DNA of 64,000 nucleotides from Agrypnia vestita. Lineage: Eukaryota > Arthropoda > Insecta > Trichoptera > Phryganeidae. Of this stretch, positions 10,320 through 21,737 are shown piece by piece. The notes below the pieces were generated by a model that saw only the letters and a program-made list of their open reading frames with translations, was not told where the DNA came from and made no database searches. Made by a program: the position numbers and the translations under genes. The stretch spans positions 1 through 64,000 of the forward strand of contig JADDOH010000515.1 in assembly GCA_016648135.1 (NCBI GenBank). The letters run 5' to 3'. Each line of letters opens with the position of its first letter. Positions within the stretch are counted from its first letter, which is position 1.

Positions 10320-10547
10320 TCACGACAGAGAGGATTGATATTCAATTTTTTGAAATGCTCCACCAGATAACTGTATGAAGCTCAAGCGTTTGATATGTCC
10401 TTTATCCAACACCTCTAATTGTGTGATGCCATGTGTAGAGTCCAAAGATGGATTGATAATTAAGTTGGACCAGGGGCGTAACGCTATGGCTGGCTCCGCA
10501 TTTTTGGGTAAAGAATCCTTGCTGTGGGTAGCAGTGCCAAAAAACAA
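10320..10547 (-). other. Unidentified 75-codon open frame
   Basis: A minus-strand frame with protein-like composition (for example AIALRPWSNLIINPSLDS and HGITQLEVLDKGHIKRL). I do not recognise a family. It is flanked by a MITE and a SINE and has no visible splice sites or promoter, so it may be a fragment of an unrecognised element or a host pseudogene. Confidence 0.25.
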
Positions 10548-10570
10548 GTTTTATTTAATTCAGATATTTT

Positions 10571-10746
10571 TAAAATAGAAATGTGAACACAGAATACGTG
10601 TCACATTAATTTACATACAATTTTCAAACTTAGTTAAACGCTTGTTCTAAAATAAGACTTCCTTGCTAGTCTCCTGAAAGGGGACACGTACCACCGACCA
10701 CTGGATTACCAAGCAATTACCTTAGCCACTAGACTAACAAGCTACT
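10571..10746 (-). repeat. tRNA-derived SINE (family 1)
   Basis: Reads on the minus strand from a tRNA-like head (GTAGCTTGTTAGTCTAGTGG, near 10746) to a body with AAACTAAGT-type words and a 3' end TTCACATTTCTATTT. It shares the architecture of copies at 21085, 21459, 22655, 30010 and 61654. Confidence 0.65.
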
Positions 10747-10804
10747 TCTTAGCACCTCGTTGACCATCTTTTCAAAGGTCCAACATACAAAATTACATAT
10801 CAGA

Positions 10805-10925
10805 TAGGATAGAGTGCCATACTTTTCAGTCCTGACACACATCTTTCGCCTCTTCCACATTCAGACATCTTCGCATGCAAGCACGACGATTGTTAAGGCT
10901 CCTAACAAAACCTTAGGCAAAGTGT
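10805..10925 (-). pseudogene. RTE-type retrotransposon 3' fragment (family C)
   Basis: Minus-strand match to the family C end (CATCTTCGCATGCAAGC with flanking words). Very short and decayed. Confidence 0.45.
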
Positions 10926-11280
10926 TCATTAATAGAATATATCGTTTAAAGAAACAAATAATAATAACATGTAAAAATATTAATGACAAAGTGGAAAGAA
11001 AATACTTAAAATGAATATACAAATATATAAAGATAAATATTATATAAAGTAAAAGCAAGTATATAACAAGCAGAAGCATAAGAAAAACATGATATACCTT
11101 ATAGAAATTCAAAAACAAAAAAAGTAAAAATATAGGGTGAAAAGAGTGAAAGCTTTGAAAGTCACAATATAATAAAAAAATTACATAACAGTTAGTTCTC
11201 TCACTCAACCAACAATCAAATCAATTTTTTAAGTCCAATATCACAAATACTAGTAATCTTTCAATATACCTTTTAATATA
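10926..11280. other. A-rich sequence, no gene
   Basis: Low-complexity A/T-rich DNA; the minus-strand open frame here is poly-Phe/Leu/Ile from composition alone. Confidence 0.4.
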
Positions 11281-11640
11281 TGTTTGAATATTATACAGTT
11301 ATTGGCAAAGACGTCAAGTTGCTCGTATCTGTTTGCTAGTCTAGGAAGCCTTAGCAGTGAGGAATTAAAGAAGTAGTTAGTAGCTGCAGTTTTCTCGTCA
11401 TTCTAGTTACGTGAGATGGAACACGCAAGCAGATACGTTCTAGTAGTTGAGGACAGTCGATAGTACCATTTATTAATTTGTGTAAAAAGATAAAGTCCGT
11501 CACTATTCTTCTAGTCTCTAGTTTATCAAGAAAGCTTAAAGATCTCAGAATATTGTAATCAATGTTACTTGAAGGCATGTTAAGCTTATAATAGATAAAT
11601 CTTAGAAACTTTTTTTGGACTTTCTCTATATTACTTCTTC
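11281..11640 (-). pseudogene. CR1/jockey-like non-LTR retrotransposon, C-terminal RT remnant
   Basis: The minus-strand frame from 11578 reads LDKLETRRIVTDFIFLHKLI then NGTIDCPQLLERICLRVPSH, the common region just after the RT domain in CR1/jockey-type elements. It continues after a frameshift near 11360 as NSSLLRLPRLANRYEQLDVF. The catalytic RT part and any ORF1 are absent. Confidence 0.65.
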
Positions 11641-11905
11641 AAATATAGCAAAATTATTATTTTGTGGTGACATAATTATAATTTATATAAATTAACTTTA
11701 TAAACACCACTTATTTATTGAAAAAATTCAACATGTTTCGAAACCAATGGCTTCTTCGTCAGGATAACAAAAATAAAATTAAAATAAAATTTCAAATTTA
11801 AATTTTATTTTTGTTATCCTGACGAAGAAGCCATTGGTTTCGAAACATGTTGAATTTTTTCAATGAATAAGTGGTGTTTACAAAGTTAATTTATATAAAT
11901 TCTCT
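11641..11905. repeat. Foldback element with two head-to-head hammerhead-like motifs
   Basis: Left arm 11681-11780 and right arm 11801-11900 are near-perfect inverted repeats. Each arm contains CTGACGA, hairpin GAAGCC/GGTTTC with loop ATT, then GAAAC (minus strand at about 11770-11728, plus strand at about 11813-11855). The arms are related to the ends of the Penelope-like copies at 2356 and 14360. Confidence 0.65.
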
Positions 11906-12039
11906 ATATTACTTATGTGAACTGTATAAATACTTATATACATACACAGGTTATCGTTTTCTCGATGTTTCAGAGTTTATTAATGGTAAATAAAATAGCA
12001 CATTTAAAAAAAATAGATTGACAAAACGATTCAAATATT

Positions 12040-12350
12040 CGTAATGACGATCGGACGTTCATTACTCAAATAATACGACGTCATGAATTTAAATTTTAAA
12101 AAGGGGTCTTCGCGCGCTGATGGTCTCACAAGTTACGCCCCTGATTTTGACAGGGTGACCACGAGGGTGGGCTTCGGGACTGTCGCTGTGTTGGGATATT
12201 AATGTCGGGAACATCTGTTGTTTGTAAATGTATTAATTCTAACGCTTCTGCCCATTTAATTAGCATATACTTCCTAAAACGCAAGCACGACAGGGTCTAC
12301 TTTTGCGTAATTGAATTTCGTCCTTAGAAATAATACGCCGACTGTTAACG
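12040..12350. other. Non-repetitive stretch, nothing recognised
   Basis: Mixed-composition DNA with a GC-richer core near 12140-12200. No domain or repeat recognised. Confidence 0.25.
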
Positions 12351-12845
12351 GCGCATTAAAAATACATCATTTAAGAAATAGAAAAAAAAATAGTTTTGAC
12401 GTTTTAACGCTCGTTCAAAAAATTCGTGAAATAATAATAACCTCAGAAAATATTAAGAATATTCTTAGGTTTTCACGGACACTCAGAATCTTCTGATTTG
12501 CGTCTTCTGGGGTGTTATGCCGTGTTTTTACGATCTTTCTGGCCGACGTTTAGTGAGCTCTTTGATTAATTAATGTTGATGGATTAATTAGTGAATTGAT
12601 TCATGTATTGCCATCAAAAAAACGTTTGTGTGCAAAATTTCAGCTTGATTGGACATTAGAAAGCGGGTGAAATATCGATTATGCGATTCCGTCCCGACAA
12701 AGCAGGTGAAACTAATATAAGAGTGGTAAAATAAAAGCTTACCAGTATAGAACCGCTGTTTATTGATTTAATTTTTTCAAATTTGCCTTTTATATTTATT
12801 TTCACATTAGTTCTTAATTATTTATTCAACTCCAAATTTTAGTTT

Positions 12846-12900
12846 TCGGTGTACGATGTATCATTATGAAGGAACAATTGGCCCCGAAACGTGTTGATAA
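12846..12900 (+). repeat. Degenerate hammerhead-like motif, isolated
   Basis: TATC followed by ATTATGAAGGAACAATTGG, then CCCCGAAACGTGTTGATA. The CTGA core is mutated, but the stem II hairpin, GAAAC and the TATC/GATA stem I pairing remain. Confidence 0.35.
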
Positions 12901-13202
12901 TTCAACAAATGTTTATTTTATGCAAATTGTTTTCTTTTTATGAATATCAAAAATTACATTTCATTTATACCAGTGGAAACCTGTAATTGGCTTTTATGTT
13001 TCACATTCTTTATAATTACTTACAATTATTGTTAGCTGTTGGTTTTCCGAGTAAATATAAATAAAATATATATATATATATTCCTTCTTTCCCTCCGAAC
13101 TAAACACATTATACATACACGCACTTCAAAACTTTCGCACATTATCATGAGAATAGCTAATAATTGCACTCATTTAAAAAAAATAGACTAACCAACTAAC
13201 CA

Positions 13203-13990
13203 TCACGCTGTTTCCCCGCAGGTGTAGGCAGAGCGGATAGATCGCCAAATTCTTCTATCCTGCCACACCACTTTTGCTTCGGCTACATCTATACATCTTC
13301 TAATGCAAGCTCTTGACAGGACTATCCTCCAATACTTGTAGTATCTTTCAATGCCAGGTCTTTTGCGGACGCCCTCTATTCCTATTGCCTTCAACATCCG
13401 CCTCATATATTTTCTTAACCATCCTTTCCTCACTCAAACATTCTATATTACCAAACCATCTCAGCACTCCTTTCTTTATTCTCTCTACCACACTACAGCC
13501 AGCATTATATTCACTTCTAATTTGTTCATTCCTAACTCTATCGACCAACGATTTTCCACACAAGCGCCTTAATGACCGCATTCAGTCTACATTAATTTCT
13601 ATTCTGCCAATTCCAGGCTTCAATTCCATACATCAGAGTTGGCACTAGAACGCCATTATGTACCGCTAGTCTTGCTTCTTTTGACCATATTGGCATTCAG
13701 AGCACCATTTACTCTGTTACCCTTTCGATATCGTTCTCAGCCTTGCTGTCACTACTAAACATACTTCCCAAGTACACAAAATCATTCACCTGTTCTAAGC
13801 ATTTGTTTTTTACAATTACATCACACTTAGTCTTTCTTTCTTATCTCTCGAACACCATCACTTTCGATTTTCTAACATTCATCACTCTGCATGCATACAT
13901 CGGACATCCTGGATACGAGGCACTGAAGATTAGCTTCACTTTTGGCCACTAATACTGTGTAGTCTGCTAAAAAATTCTACGCTTCGGTTT
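13203..13990 (-). pseudogene. RTE-type retrotransposon, RT end to 3' end (family C)
   Basis: Minus-strand pieces in shifted frames read, in order, ADYTVLVAKSEANLQ (the FADD-type RT motif region, with the second Asp changed to Tyr), EMRSLRR-like text as MRSLRRLCGKSLVDRVRNEQ, then RIKKGVLRWFGNIECLSEER and finally RRCIDVAEAKVVWQDRRIW. This is the conserved C-terminal order of the RTE clade. Several frameshifts; not functional. Confidence 0.75.
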
Positions 13991-13999
13991 TAACATAAA

Positions 14000-14359
14000 T
14001 AATTAATACTCGTAACTCTACCAAGATAGTGGATTATTTATTCCATTAGGGTAGTTGCGTACACGGTAAGTGTCATTCAGAACATGTGTAACTTGAATGT
14101 TAATAATGCCTATTCATGATATCGTGCTAAAAAGTTATCATTTGCGACGTTGAATATTAAAATGGTGTCAAATCTCGAGATCGCCACGTTATTCGTATTA
14201 AATGACTTTTCGCAATGCTCCACCCTTCCATAAGGGTTGCACTACCGGTTTTTGGTTAAATGATTGACCGGTAAATATGCGTTACCGAATAATCGGTAAG
14301 TAAATTTCAAAGTACCGGTAATTTTGTACAGAATATTTCACTTTTTAATGTATCAAACA
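14000..14359. other. No gene recognised
   Basis: AT-rich; contains GGTTTTTGGTTAAATGATTG and CCGGTAA repeats near 14240-14330 that may be part of an old element. Confidence 0.25.
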
Positions 14360-14935
14360 ATAACAATTTTTCTTCTTCAAATATAGCAAATTTATTTTGT
14401 GGTAACATAATTATAATTGACATAAATTAACTTTGTTAAAACCACTTATTTATTGAAAAAAATCAATATGTTTCGAAGCCAGTGGCTTCTTCGTCAGGAT
14501 AACAAAAATAATATTTAAAAATCGAAGTATAGATCAAAATATTAAAAAGTTATATATGGAATATGATAATATAAAGTACCTACTTAAAATGAAAATAAAT
14601 TTAAAAGATAACTATTTGCAAAAAGGACCTGATTATTTATAACATTCAATTTACTATTTACACTCTTTCTTATTTCCAAAATTTCTAATTTATCAAATTG
14701 TGATTCTGTATAATTTGTATGTAAAATTTGTAAACCCTTGTTAATATCAAAAGAATGATCCATAGCCAAAAGATGGTTAAAAAATTCGGAATAATTATTA
14801 CTATTTAAACACCTTAAGTGTTCCTTAACTCTAATTTCAAAATTTCTACAGGTTTTTTATATATAAAAATAATCACGTTTTTCCTATATAATAATAAATA
14901 AGTGGTTTTAAAAAAGTTAATTTATGTCTATTATA
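14360..14935 (-). pseudogene. Penelope-like retroelement, endonuclease C-terminus and 3' region with hammerhead-like motif
   Basis: The minus-strand frame (about 14870 to 14584) reads RNFEIRVKEHLRCLNS, then AMDHSFDINKGLQILH and FDKLEILEIRKSVNSK. This resembles the C-terminal part of the GIY-YIG endonuclease domain of Penelope-like elements (FExRxKEH, NHSF, LEExEIxK). About 90 nt after the frame, a hammerhead-like core lies at 14504-14464: CTGACGA, hairpin GAAGCCACTGGCTTC, GAAAC. Penelope-like elements are known to carry hammerhead ribozymes in their terminal regions. The RT domain is missing. Confidence 0.6.
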
Positions 14936-15039
14936 ACATTTTTTAACTAGGTACGTTTTGTCACAATATTTGCGGATGGCAGAATGGTTGAGTGTTTTAT
15001 TGAATGGTTAAGTTAACCTGAATTTCTCAGATTTTTTCC

Positions 15040-15260
15040 AGCTTATGCAATGCGCGCACGTGCGCTGGGGATTCGAGACATCACAAAATCACTAGTGAAG
15101 TGGCTATTCTATCATCATGCTTCAATGTTCTCATCGCACGCGTCTGATATTTTGGTGGTCTGTGTTTCCAGCCATTTGGGGTTAGTGACTTGGATACTCG
15201 TTTTCCATTTTACCCGATCTAGAAGCAGTTCTGACGCAAGTCGAGTTTAGTCATCCTCGG
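15040..15260. other. Non-repetitive stretch
   Basis: GC-richer DNA between AT-rich flanks; open frames on both strands without recognisable domains. Confidence 0.2.
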
Positions 15261-15810
15261 CAAATGCATATTCGGGATCTACCAGCCATAGACTTGTTCT
15301 TTCCGCTGTAAATTCCAAATCCAGAGGAGTCGCAAGTTTTTTCTACTATTAATACAACTTTCATATATAAATAATAAATAGATAAATTGCAGCAAAGCTT
15401 ACGCTTCCGAGATGAAATAGACAGAGGATGTATGAGTATGTTTAGATTAGTCAGACAACATAAAGAAAATGAAAGATTCGCTGCTAAAACACAGAAGTCC
15501 ACTATAACAAATGATCCTGTAGACTATTTTAATTGACATGCGTCAAAAGGCTTACTTCACTTACTTATGTAAAATAAAAATTTAAATGTTTTTTTTTCAA
15601 TTTGTTGTTTTTTATTATAATATATAACATGCCCTAATTACATGTCTGCACTCAGTATTTCTTCCAAAACTTACTTAATATTTTTAAATATTAAAAAGTT
15701 TAACATGATGGCTTATTATTAAGTATTGTTATATTCTAGGTTAATGAACTGAAAATATGATTTTGATAAATACTTTTATACGGAAATTTTGCTTACCATG
15801 ACACTATTTT
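15261..15810. other. No gene recognised
   Basis: AT-rich, low-information sequence up to the next MITE. Confidence 0.3.
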
Positions 15811-16350
15811 TACTCCCTTTATATTAATTAACTCGTGGCGTCTGCTTACTTGCCGTCAACAAAAACTTTGAATCGTTTTTTGACCCTTTTCCCGTGATCC
15901 AATCGAGCTGAAACTTGGCAAGTAGACTCGTGGCGACGATCAAGAAGATCTATCAAATTTTCGTTAAAAAAAATTAATAATTATAGTATAATTTCGCATT
16001 TTTAGAAATTTTATTGTTTTTTTAAAATTGGAATCATTTGAAAAGTTTGATTACAACAACGGCGGCCCGATAACGTCGCGGAATATTTTCTAAATTTGAA
16101 TTACTCCGTCGGTATGCATAATAGGTACTTCACTACGAATGTCGAAAATCTAAATTGACTGACAAATGTTTTTAGAATTTAATCTTCAAAGTATGAAGTG
16201 TCTTATCAAAGCTCAAAACATCTGACATTTTAGAAATATATTAAATTACTGTAAGTTTAGTGTTATGTAATATGTTTTAATTCGTCTTTAATTGTTGTTA
16301 TATTTTACAAAGAAAGGGAGTATAATAAAAACTTGGTTTTTATGGGTTAC
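15811..16350 (-). repeat. MITE of the TACTCCCTTT family, long type
   Basis: Nearly full-length inverted-orientation copy of the element at 9630-10168. Confidence 0.75.
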
Positions 16351-16599
16351 TTTTATTATTATACTCGAGTGTCCGTTATTCCTAAAGCCTTCCTTACTAT
16401 AAACCTACATTAAAAAAAGTTGTTCGATAACTTTGTAGAGATTTAGTTCACAATCATTATTTTTTTAACAGCTCGCTTAGTAAAAATTATAAAAGGACTC
16501 AAAATAAAACCCTTTGAAAATCTTAAGAGCGCCGACAAACTTATTTAACCGTTCAAAATCCAGTTAAACAAAACAATCCACCGCTCCCACTAGAAAAAA

Positions 16600-16860
16600 A
16601 AACTTGTCGAGTGCACCCTCGACGCGAACCCCCAAACATTTCAATTATCATAAACTACCGCCACCCATCGGCCACGCGCCGCATTTTAAAAATTATGTTT
16701 CGTTTTGTAAATCGAATGAAAAAACCCTCGGCCAATGGGAGAGCCGGAAATTGGACATGCGCCCTCTCGAAAAACAAAAGGCGCGCGCGGCACGCTTCTT
16801 CCGAAAAGTGACGTGTGGATAACCTCACTTTGTTTCGCCCTGCGCGGAGGAAAAATAGCG
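16600..16860. other. GC-rich island, possible regulatory sequence
   Basis: A sharp rise in G+C with a CCAAT motif near 16732 and repeated GCGCGC words. Overlapping frames in several phases suggest composition rather than coding. No repeat family recognised. Confidence 0.25.
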
Positions 16861-17358
16861 GATTTAATCATGAAATCTGTGGTCTAACAGTGAATAAAGA
16901 TATTTTTATTTCTCTAATTTAACAATAACAACTTTTACATTTTCTTTTTCAAATATTTAATTACATTATTGTGTTGAAATTTTATTGTATAAATAATCTT
17001 CATTGTCTGCTCAGCTCTGTGAGGGTCATGCATTATTTATATCCAATGTAGAATCTAAATAAAAACAATTTATCAACATAAAAAATTAATCAATCAATTA
17101 AACAGGTTATTCACATTTTAAATAATCGCCTTTAGTTAGAAATATTGGTCAGGGTTGTTTCTTACCGATGCCTACCCATTTTAACCGTGTGTTGTGTTTA
17201 TATAAGATTTTTCCTTGTACTGAAATATTTCCAGTTGCGTGTATTGTACATAGGGTTGCCACCATTTTTTTATGCAAATAAAGAACATTGGTTATTAAAG
17301 GTAGAAGAAAAATGTACATTATGTCAAAATAAAGTACGATTTATTTTACTTTTTTATT

Positions 17359-17460
17359 TTGCTTAAAAACATATTTTTCATTACTTATAGCAACTATTTT
17401 GCTTATACTAATTTGCTTAAAAACATATTTTTCATTACTTATAGCAACTATTAACAAATA
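17359..17460. repeat. Tandem duplication of about 52 bp
   Basis: TTTGCTTAAAAACATATTTT followed by TCATTACTTATAGCAACTAT occurs twice in succession, identical between copies, so the duplication is recent. Confidence 0.85.
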
Positions 17461-18040
17461 ATTATCACTACTAAACAACTACACAGCATGTTTGCAGTCT
17501 ATATTATTTAAGTTAAAGTAAATAAGTCATTCATTTTTATCAGATTCAGAGCCGCTTTGTTTCTTTCGTCTCGCCATTTGCTATTCATCACAGAAAAAAC
17601 TCTATAAAACCAATTAATAGTATTTTAACTGCACTCAATCCGCCTTACATAAAACAATCAATAAATTTTTACAATGACATTGACTATGTTGACATTTGAG
17701 GTTAGGTTGCATTAAAAAACGAGCGTTTATGGTGGCGACCGCCACAGGGTATATCGTCAATTATCGAACCTATTCGGCAAGTCATATGTCATCATCATAA
17801 GTCGATAAGTCATCGACCCCGGTAACTCTCTCGTTCCGTTTTACGCAAAAATTTCTACGATCAACTTTTTTTGTATGTTATAAGTAAAATGAATCCCAGA
17901 GAAATCAAATCATGTGAAATAAAGTATTTTCGCGTAGTTTATTGTTCTCATAAAATATAGAGTATAATTACCCTAAATAACGTACAATACTTTATAATAA
18001 AGTACGGGTGGCAACCCAAATTGTACAGTATTGGTATTAT
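17461..18040. other. No gene recognised
   Basis: AT-rich sequence with ATATCGACGGTCC near 18046 recurring at about 7577. No coding signal. Confidence 0.3.
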
Positions 18041-18099
18041 GAACATATCGACGGTCCCTACGTAAACTAAGATATCTACGAAAAGCATTTTTGCAGGAG

Positions 18100-18560
18100 A
18101 GCTGCTTTTTGTAGTTATCATGATGGCTTTCATCACTGTCATAGGTTTATCAGCCACGATGTTCTCCTTCCAAGGCCCCGACTTCCCTGTCTTTTCCTGC
18201 ATTATGAGACGCAAGAAGGTGTATTCTAATTACTTATTTTTCTTTATTCATCCGAACCATATCACCTTTATTCTGTCACTCTGTCCATCCTACTTATTTT
18301 GTGCATTCTTCTATAAATCCACATCTTAAATGCTTCAAGTGACCTTATCAATTCTTTTATATGTGTCCATGCTTCCTTATAATATCGAAAAGACATCGTA
18401 TGGTATCTGACCACTTGCATTCTTAATCCAGGATTCCCAAACATTTTCATTACTTGTCCAGCAGAAGTTTTAAAATCTCAATGTTACTTTGTAAAAGTAT
18501 TATATCATCCGGATATCGCAAGATTAAGAATCTTCCCATTTATAACTCATTCGCAATAAT
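18100..18560 (-). pseudogene. RTE-type retrotransposon fragment including the RT catalytic motif (family A)
   Basis: On the minus strand, from about 18550, it reads RFLILRYPDDIILLQSNIEI, the RT motif usually FADD or YADD, here YPDD. It continues as NPGLRMQVVRYHTM, LEAFKMWIYRRM, MDRVTE and LIMQEKTGKSGPW. Internal deletions and stops make it non-functional. Confidence 0.65.
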
Positions 18561-19540
18561 TTACTCTATTGACATAACTACTGTCCCAATCAACTGGACT
18601 TAATCTCTTTTCGTGTTCCCTTCAGACGTACCCGACAATACGTGCTCTTCCATGTTCCGAGAAATAGAGCATCACATAACAAAATACATTTTTATATCGC
18701 GCATGCAAAGCTTTCAGTAATAATTGTATCGATATTGACCTCTTCAACATTGGTCTAACTGAATTTAAAAGAATGCTTTAGATTACATGTACTAAATAGA
18801 GTTTGACCATTCACTCACTACACCTAATCTTCTCTTCCTCCACCTCTATCCTGACTCCTACCTTCTCATCCTTTCTCACCCATTATTTAACTCATTTCTT
18901 GATATACTTTTTCTTTTTTCACATTCAATCGCTTACCATTATTCAGTCTTAACATTGTTTGATCCTTACTAATATTCACTAATTAATTAAAAATAATTAA
19001 CTTAAAAATATATTTTCTAACTTTGTTCTTAAAATCTGTGAATCTTTTAATTGGTCTATGAAATGAACACTATGCTTTTACATTATATTTTTAAAAAACT
19101 GTTAAGATTCCTTAATAAATAAATAAATAACTCTCTTGTCGCTTTTAAATTTTCATGTCCCATCACGCGCATCACGTAGGTACTCGTCATGTCTTTAACA
19201 TCACAACATGCAGAACTTATTCTAGACTGCGCTCTCCTATATCTAGAATGTGCCGAACCTACAATGGTCACCGATGTTGGTATATTTGCAGTTTCGTTAA
19301 CAATATTTAAGAATCACAGTAACTAGATGCTATCTTTTTTATTTATGTTATTTTTTTTCAATTATTCTTTATCTGCCCAGTGTTTTTGTGAAATATGCCT
19401 GGATTCTGTCACTTATCATATCTTACATTACACAACTATACCATTTTTGTCCATTTTTCATTTGTTTTATTTCATAAAAAAAAAAAAAATTAACCAAAAC
19501 ATGTGAATATTCTTCTAGACAACCCACCGCAGCTTAAAAA
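18561..19540. other. No gene recognised
   Basis: AT-rich intergenic DNA. Short open frames without domains, and an A-run near 19480. Confidence 0.3.
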
Positions 19541-19843
19541 AGTAACCCATAAAAAACAAGTTTTTACAATACTCCCTTTCTCATTTTTGGGTTTCGTGTC
19601 TACCATATGCGTCTGAACCTCCATACAACTTGTATGAAAAAAACCATCAAAAATTTGAAAAATCCAAAATTATACTATAATTATTATTACTTTTTAACGA
19701 AAATTTGATAGATCTTCTTGATCGTCGCCACGAGTCTGCTTGCAAAGTTTCAGCTCGATTGGATCACGGGAAAAGGGTCAAAAATCGATCCAAAGTTTTT
19801 TCGACAGCAAGCAAGCATGCAGACGCCACGAGTAAAGGGAGTA
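19541..19843 (+). repeat. MITE of the TACTCCCTTT family, short type
   Basis: Same ends as the long type, but the central block is replaced by a CCATACAACTTGTATG hairpin-containing segment preceded by GGGTTTCGTGTCTACCATAT. Confidence 0.7.
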
Positions 19844-19879
19844 AAAATAAATATTTATCTATTCATGAATAAATAATTA

Positions 19880-20515
19880 CATTAAATTTACCCATTCAAT
19901 CCAAGCCTAATCATCTTGCCCCAGAAACGAAATTAAACGCTGATAGCCCGCCATCTGGCGCATCTAAATACACACTACCTGCAATTTGACATGTCGTCAC
20001 AAAAATTGAGCTCCTCAATTAGCTCGAAAACGAATTACTCCTTAATTCATGATTCCTAGTAAATAATTAGCGGAGGAATAAAGTAACAGTAGTTCCCGGA
20101 CCTATGTTTAGTAATAACTAATAACAGCGGTTCCCCAAATAATGTTTGTTTAATGATTTATGTAACCAGATTAGATAATGTCCGTCCCCTGGCCGACATG
20201 CCCGCGCGTCGCATTTAATTTGAATTAAACGTACCTGGCACGCGACCCCGAGTTTAGGAGATCTTATCTGCGTAGCCGACTTTTTATTACTTTATTAATT
20301 AGGGCCCATGACCCGTTGTCCCCCCAATTGTCGGCAGGAGAGTCGCCGCGCACGGCACCGATCCAACTTCCTGAGATAATGGCTTCGCTAAATAGGCGCG
20401 CGTACGAGTGGGTTATGACCGATGAATTTACTGAGACGCGTGTCCGTAATCAGGCCGTACAGTGGAGTGGTACGACTCAAATGGAACACTGTTTATAAAT
20501 GTATATTTCAACTTT
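19880..20515. promoter_or_regulatory. Large non-repetitive block, candidate conserved non-coding sequence
   Basis: About 600 bp with balanced composition, homeodomain-type sites (TTTAATTTGAATTAAA near 20214, TTATTAATTAG near 20290) and no recognised repeat. It lies about 9 kb downstream of the Hmx stop codon. An enhancer role is only inferred. Confidence 0.25.
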
Positions 20516-20520
20516 TTACA

Positions 20521-20539
20521 CCTAACCTAACCTAACCTA
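20521..20539 (-). repeat. Short interstitial TTAGG run
   Basis: Three CCTAA units plus CCTA. Confidence 0.7.
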
Positions 20540-20854
20540 TTTTTTACGACTTTTTTTTTTTACATAATTGTGTTATTCATAGTTTTTCTCCATTTAAGAG
20601 CATTGCTCTTGTGCTCGGACAAGGAACTATGAATTTACATGTAATTACTTACATTTTATTATTTTATATTATATTATATATCTAGGATGTAGTAGTAGAG
20701 TGAACGTCTTTGACTTTGAAGGTAATGGTGTCTAGTTCAGTTCGTAGAGATGTTCTTTCAATTTGCTCTTCAATTGTTCTGTATCCTTTATCTTTTTCAT
20801 TTCGATTTTTTTTTCATTTAAATTAAAATTCAATAATAATTCACTAACTAACTA

Positions 20855-21084
20855 ACTAACTTACCATCACGCCATTTCCCCGTGGAGGTAGGCAGAGAGG
20901 ATAGAGCGCCGTACTCTTCTGCCCTGACATACAACTTTCGCTTCGTCTACATTCATACATCTTCGCACGCAAGCTCGACGGTTGTTCAGGCCTCGAATAG
21001 GACCATCTTCCAGTATCTGGTTAACGTCTTCCGTGGTCGCCCTCTCTTTCTGGTGCCATCAATAATTCAAGTTTTCCTAATCAT
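20855..21084 (-). pseudogene. RTE-type retrotransposon 3' fragment (family C)
   Basis: Reverse-strand match to the 3' end of the family at 13203 and 41240, including the ACAACCGTCGAGCTTGCGTG region and the CCTCTCTGCCTACCTCC end. Confidence 0.6.
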
Positions 21085-21245
21085 CTTTTGAAAACTAACC
21101 ATTCTTTTGGTGGTTCGAGCCCCATTCCAGGACGCCGGTAAGCTAGTCCTATTCTCGTGGCACAAGCATTTAGCTTAGTTTGAAAATAGTAAGAATATCG
21201 AAGCCACACGAATTCCATGTTCACATCTCGTTTTCATTTTTTTTA
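21085..21245 (+). repeat. tRNA-derived SINE (family 1), 5' truncated
   Basis: Contains a B-box-like GGTTCGAGCCCCATTCC, then TAGTCCTATTCTCGTGGCAC, AGCTTAGTTTGAAAATAGTA and TTCACATCTCG followed by a T-rich tail. Confidence 0.6.
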
Positions 21246-21458
21246 TTAATACAAAATACATGATAAATCAACATATTGCGAGACATAGTCTAACCTAAAT
21301 TGTAAACATATATCACTTTCGTTTATGAATAAATAAATAAATAGCTTGTATGAGAAGGTTTACGAAAGTGTTCGAGGTAAAAGTGATATGTTAGGAGAGA
21401 AGAGTTTGTTGTTCTATCATTTCTGCCAACCCCTACGACGTGAGAGTATTTGTTTTTT

Positions 21459-21640
21459 AAATAGGGATGCGAACACAGAATACGTGTCGCATCAAATTTT
21501 TTACTATTTTCAAATTAGGCTAAACGCTTGTGCTATGAAAATAGAACTAATTTACTGCTGTCATGAAATGAGGCTCGAACTACCGGCCACTGAATCGCTA
21601 CGCGAGGGTCATAACCACTACATCAAGCTACTCAAATGTA
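21459..21640 (-). repeat. tRNA-derived SINE (family 1)
   Basis: Opposite orientation to the copy 220 bp to its left. Ends with AGGGATGCGAACACAGAATA, and the tRNA-like head is near 21590-21640. Confidence 0.65.
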
Positions 21641-21737
21641 TCCATAATATTCCTACGAAATAAGTTTATCTGAATTATTGTCATTTTGTTAGGAGAGTCT
21701 AAAACAATTGTTTGTTTTTTCTTTAAAAAAAAAATTT

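Noticed and set aside
10861..11208. Minus-strand 115-codon frame rich in Phe/Leu/Tyr
   Set aside because: Composition artefact of A-rich DNA; no membrane-protein family recognised and it overlaps a retroelement edge.
16604..16871. Three overlapping frames in a GC-rich island
   Set aside because: Open in several phases on both strands at once, which points to composition rather than coding.
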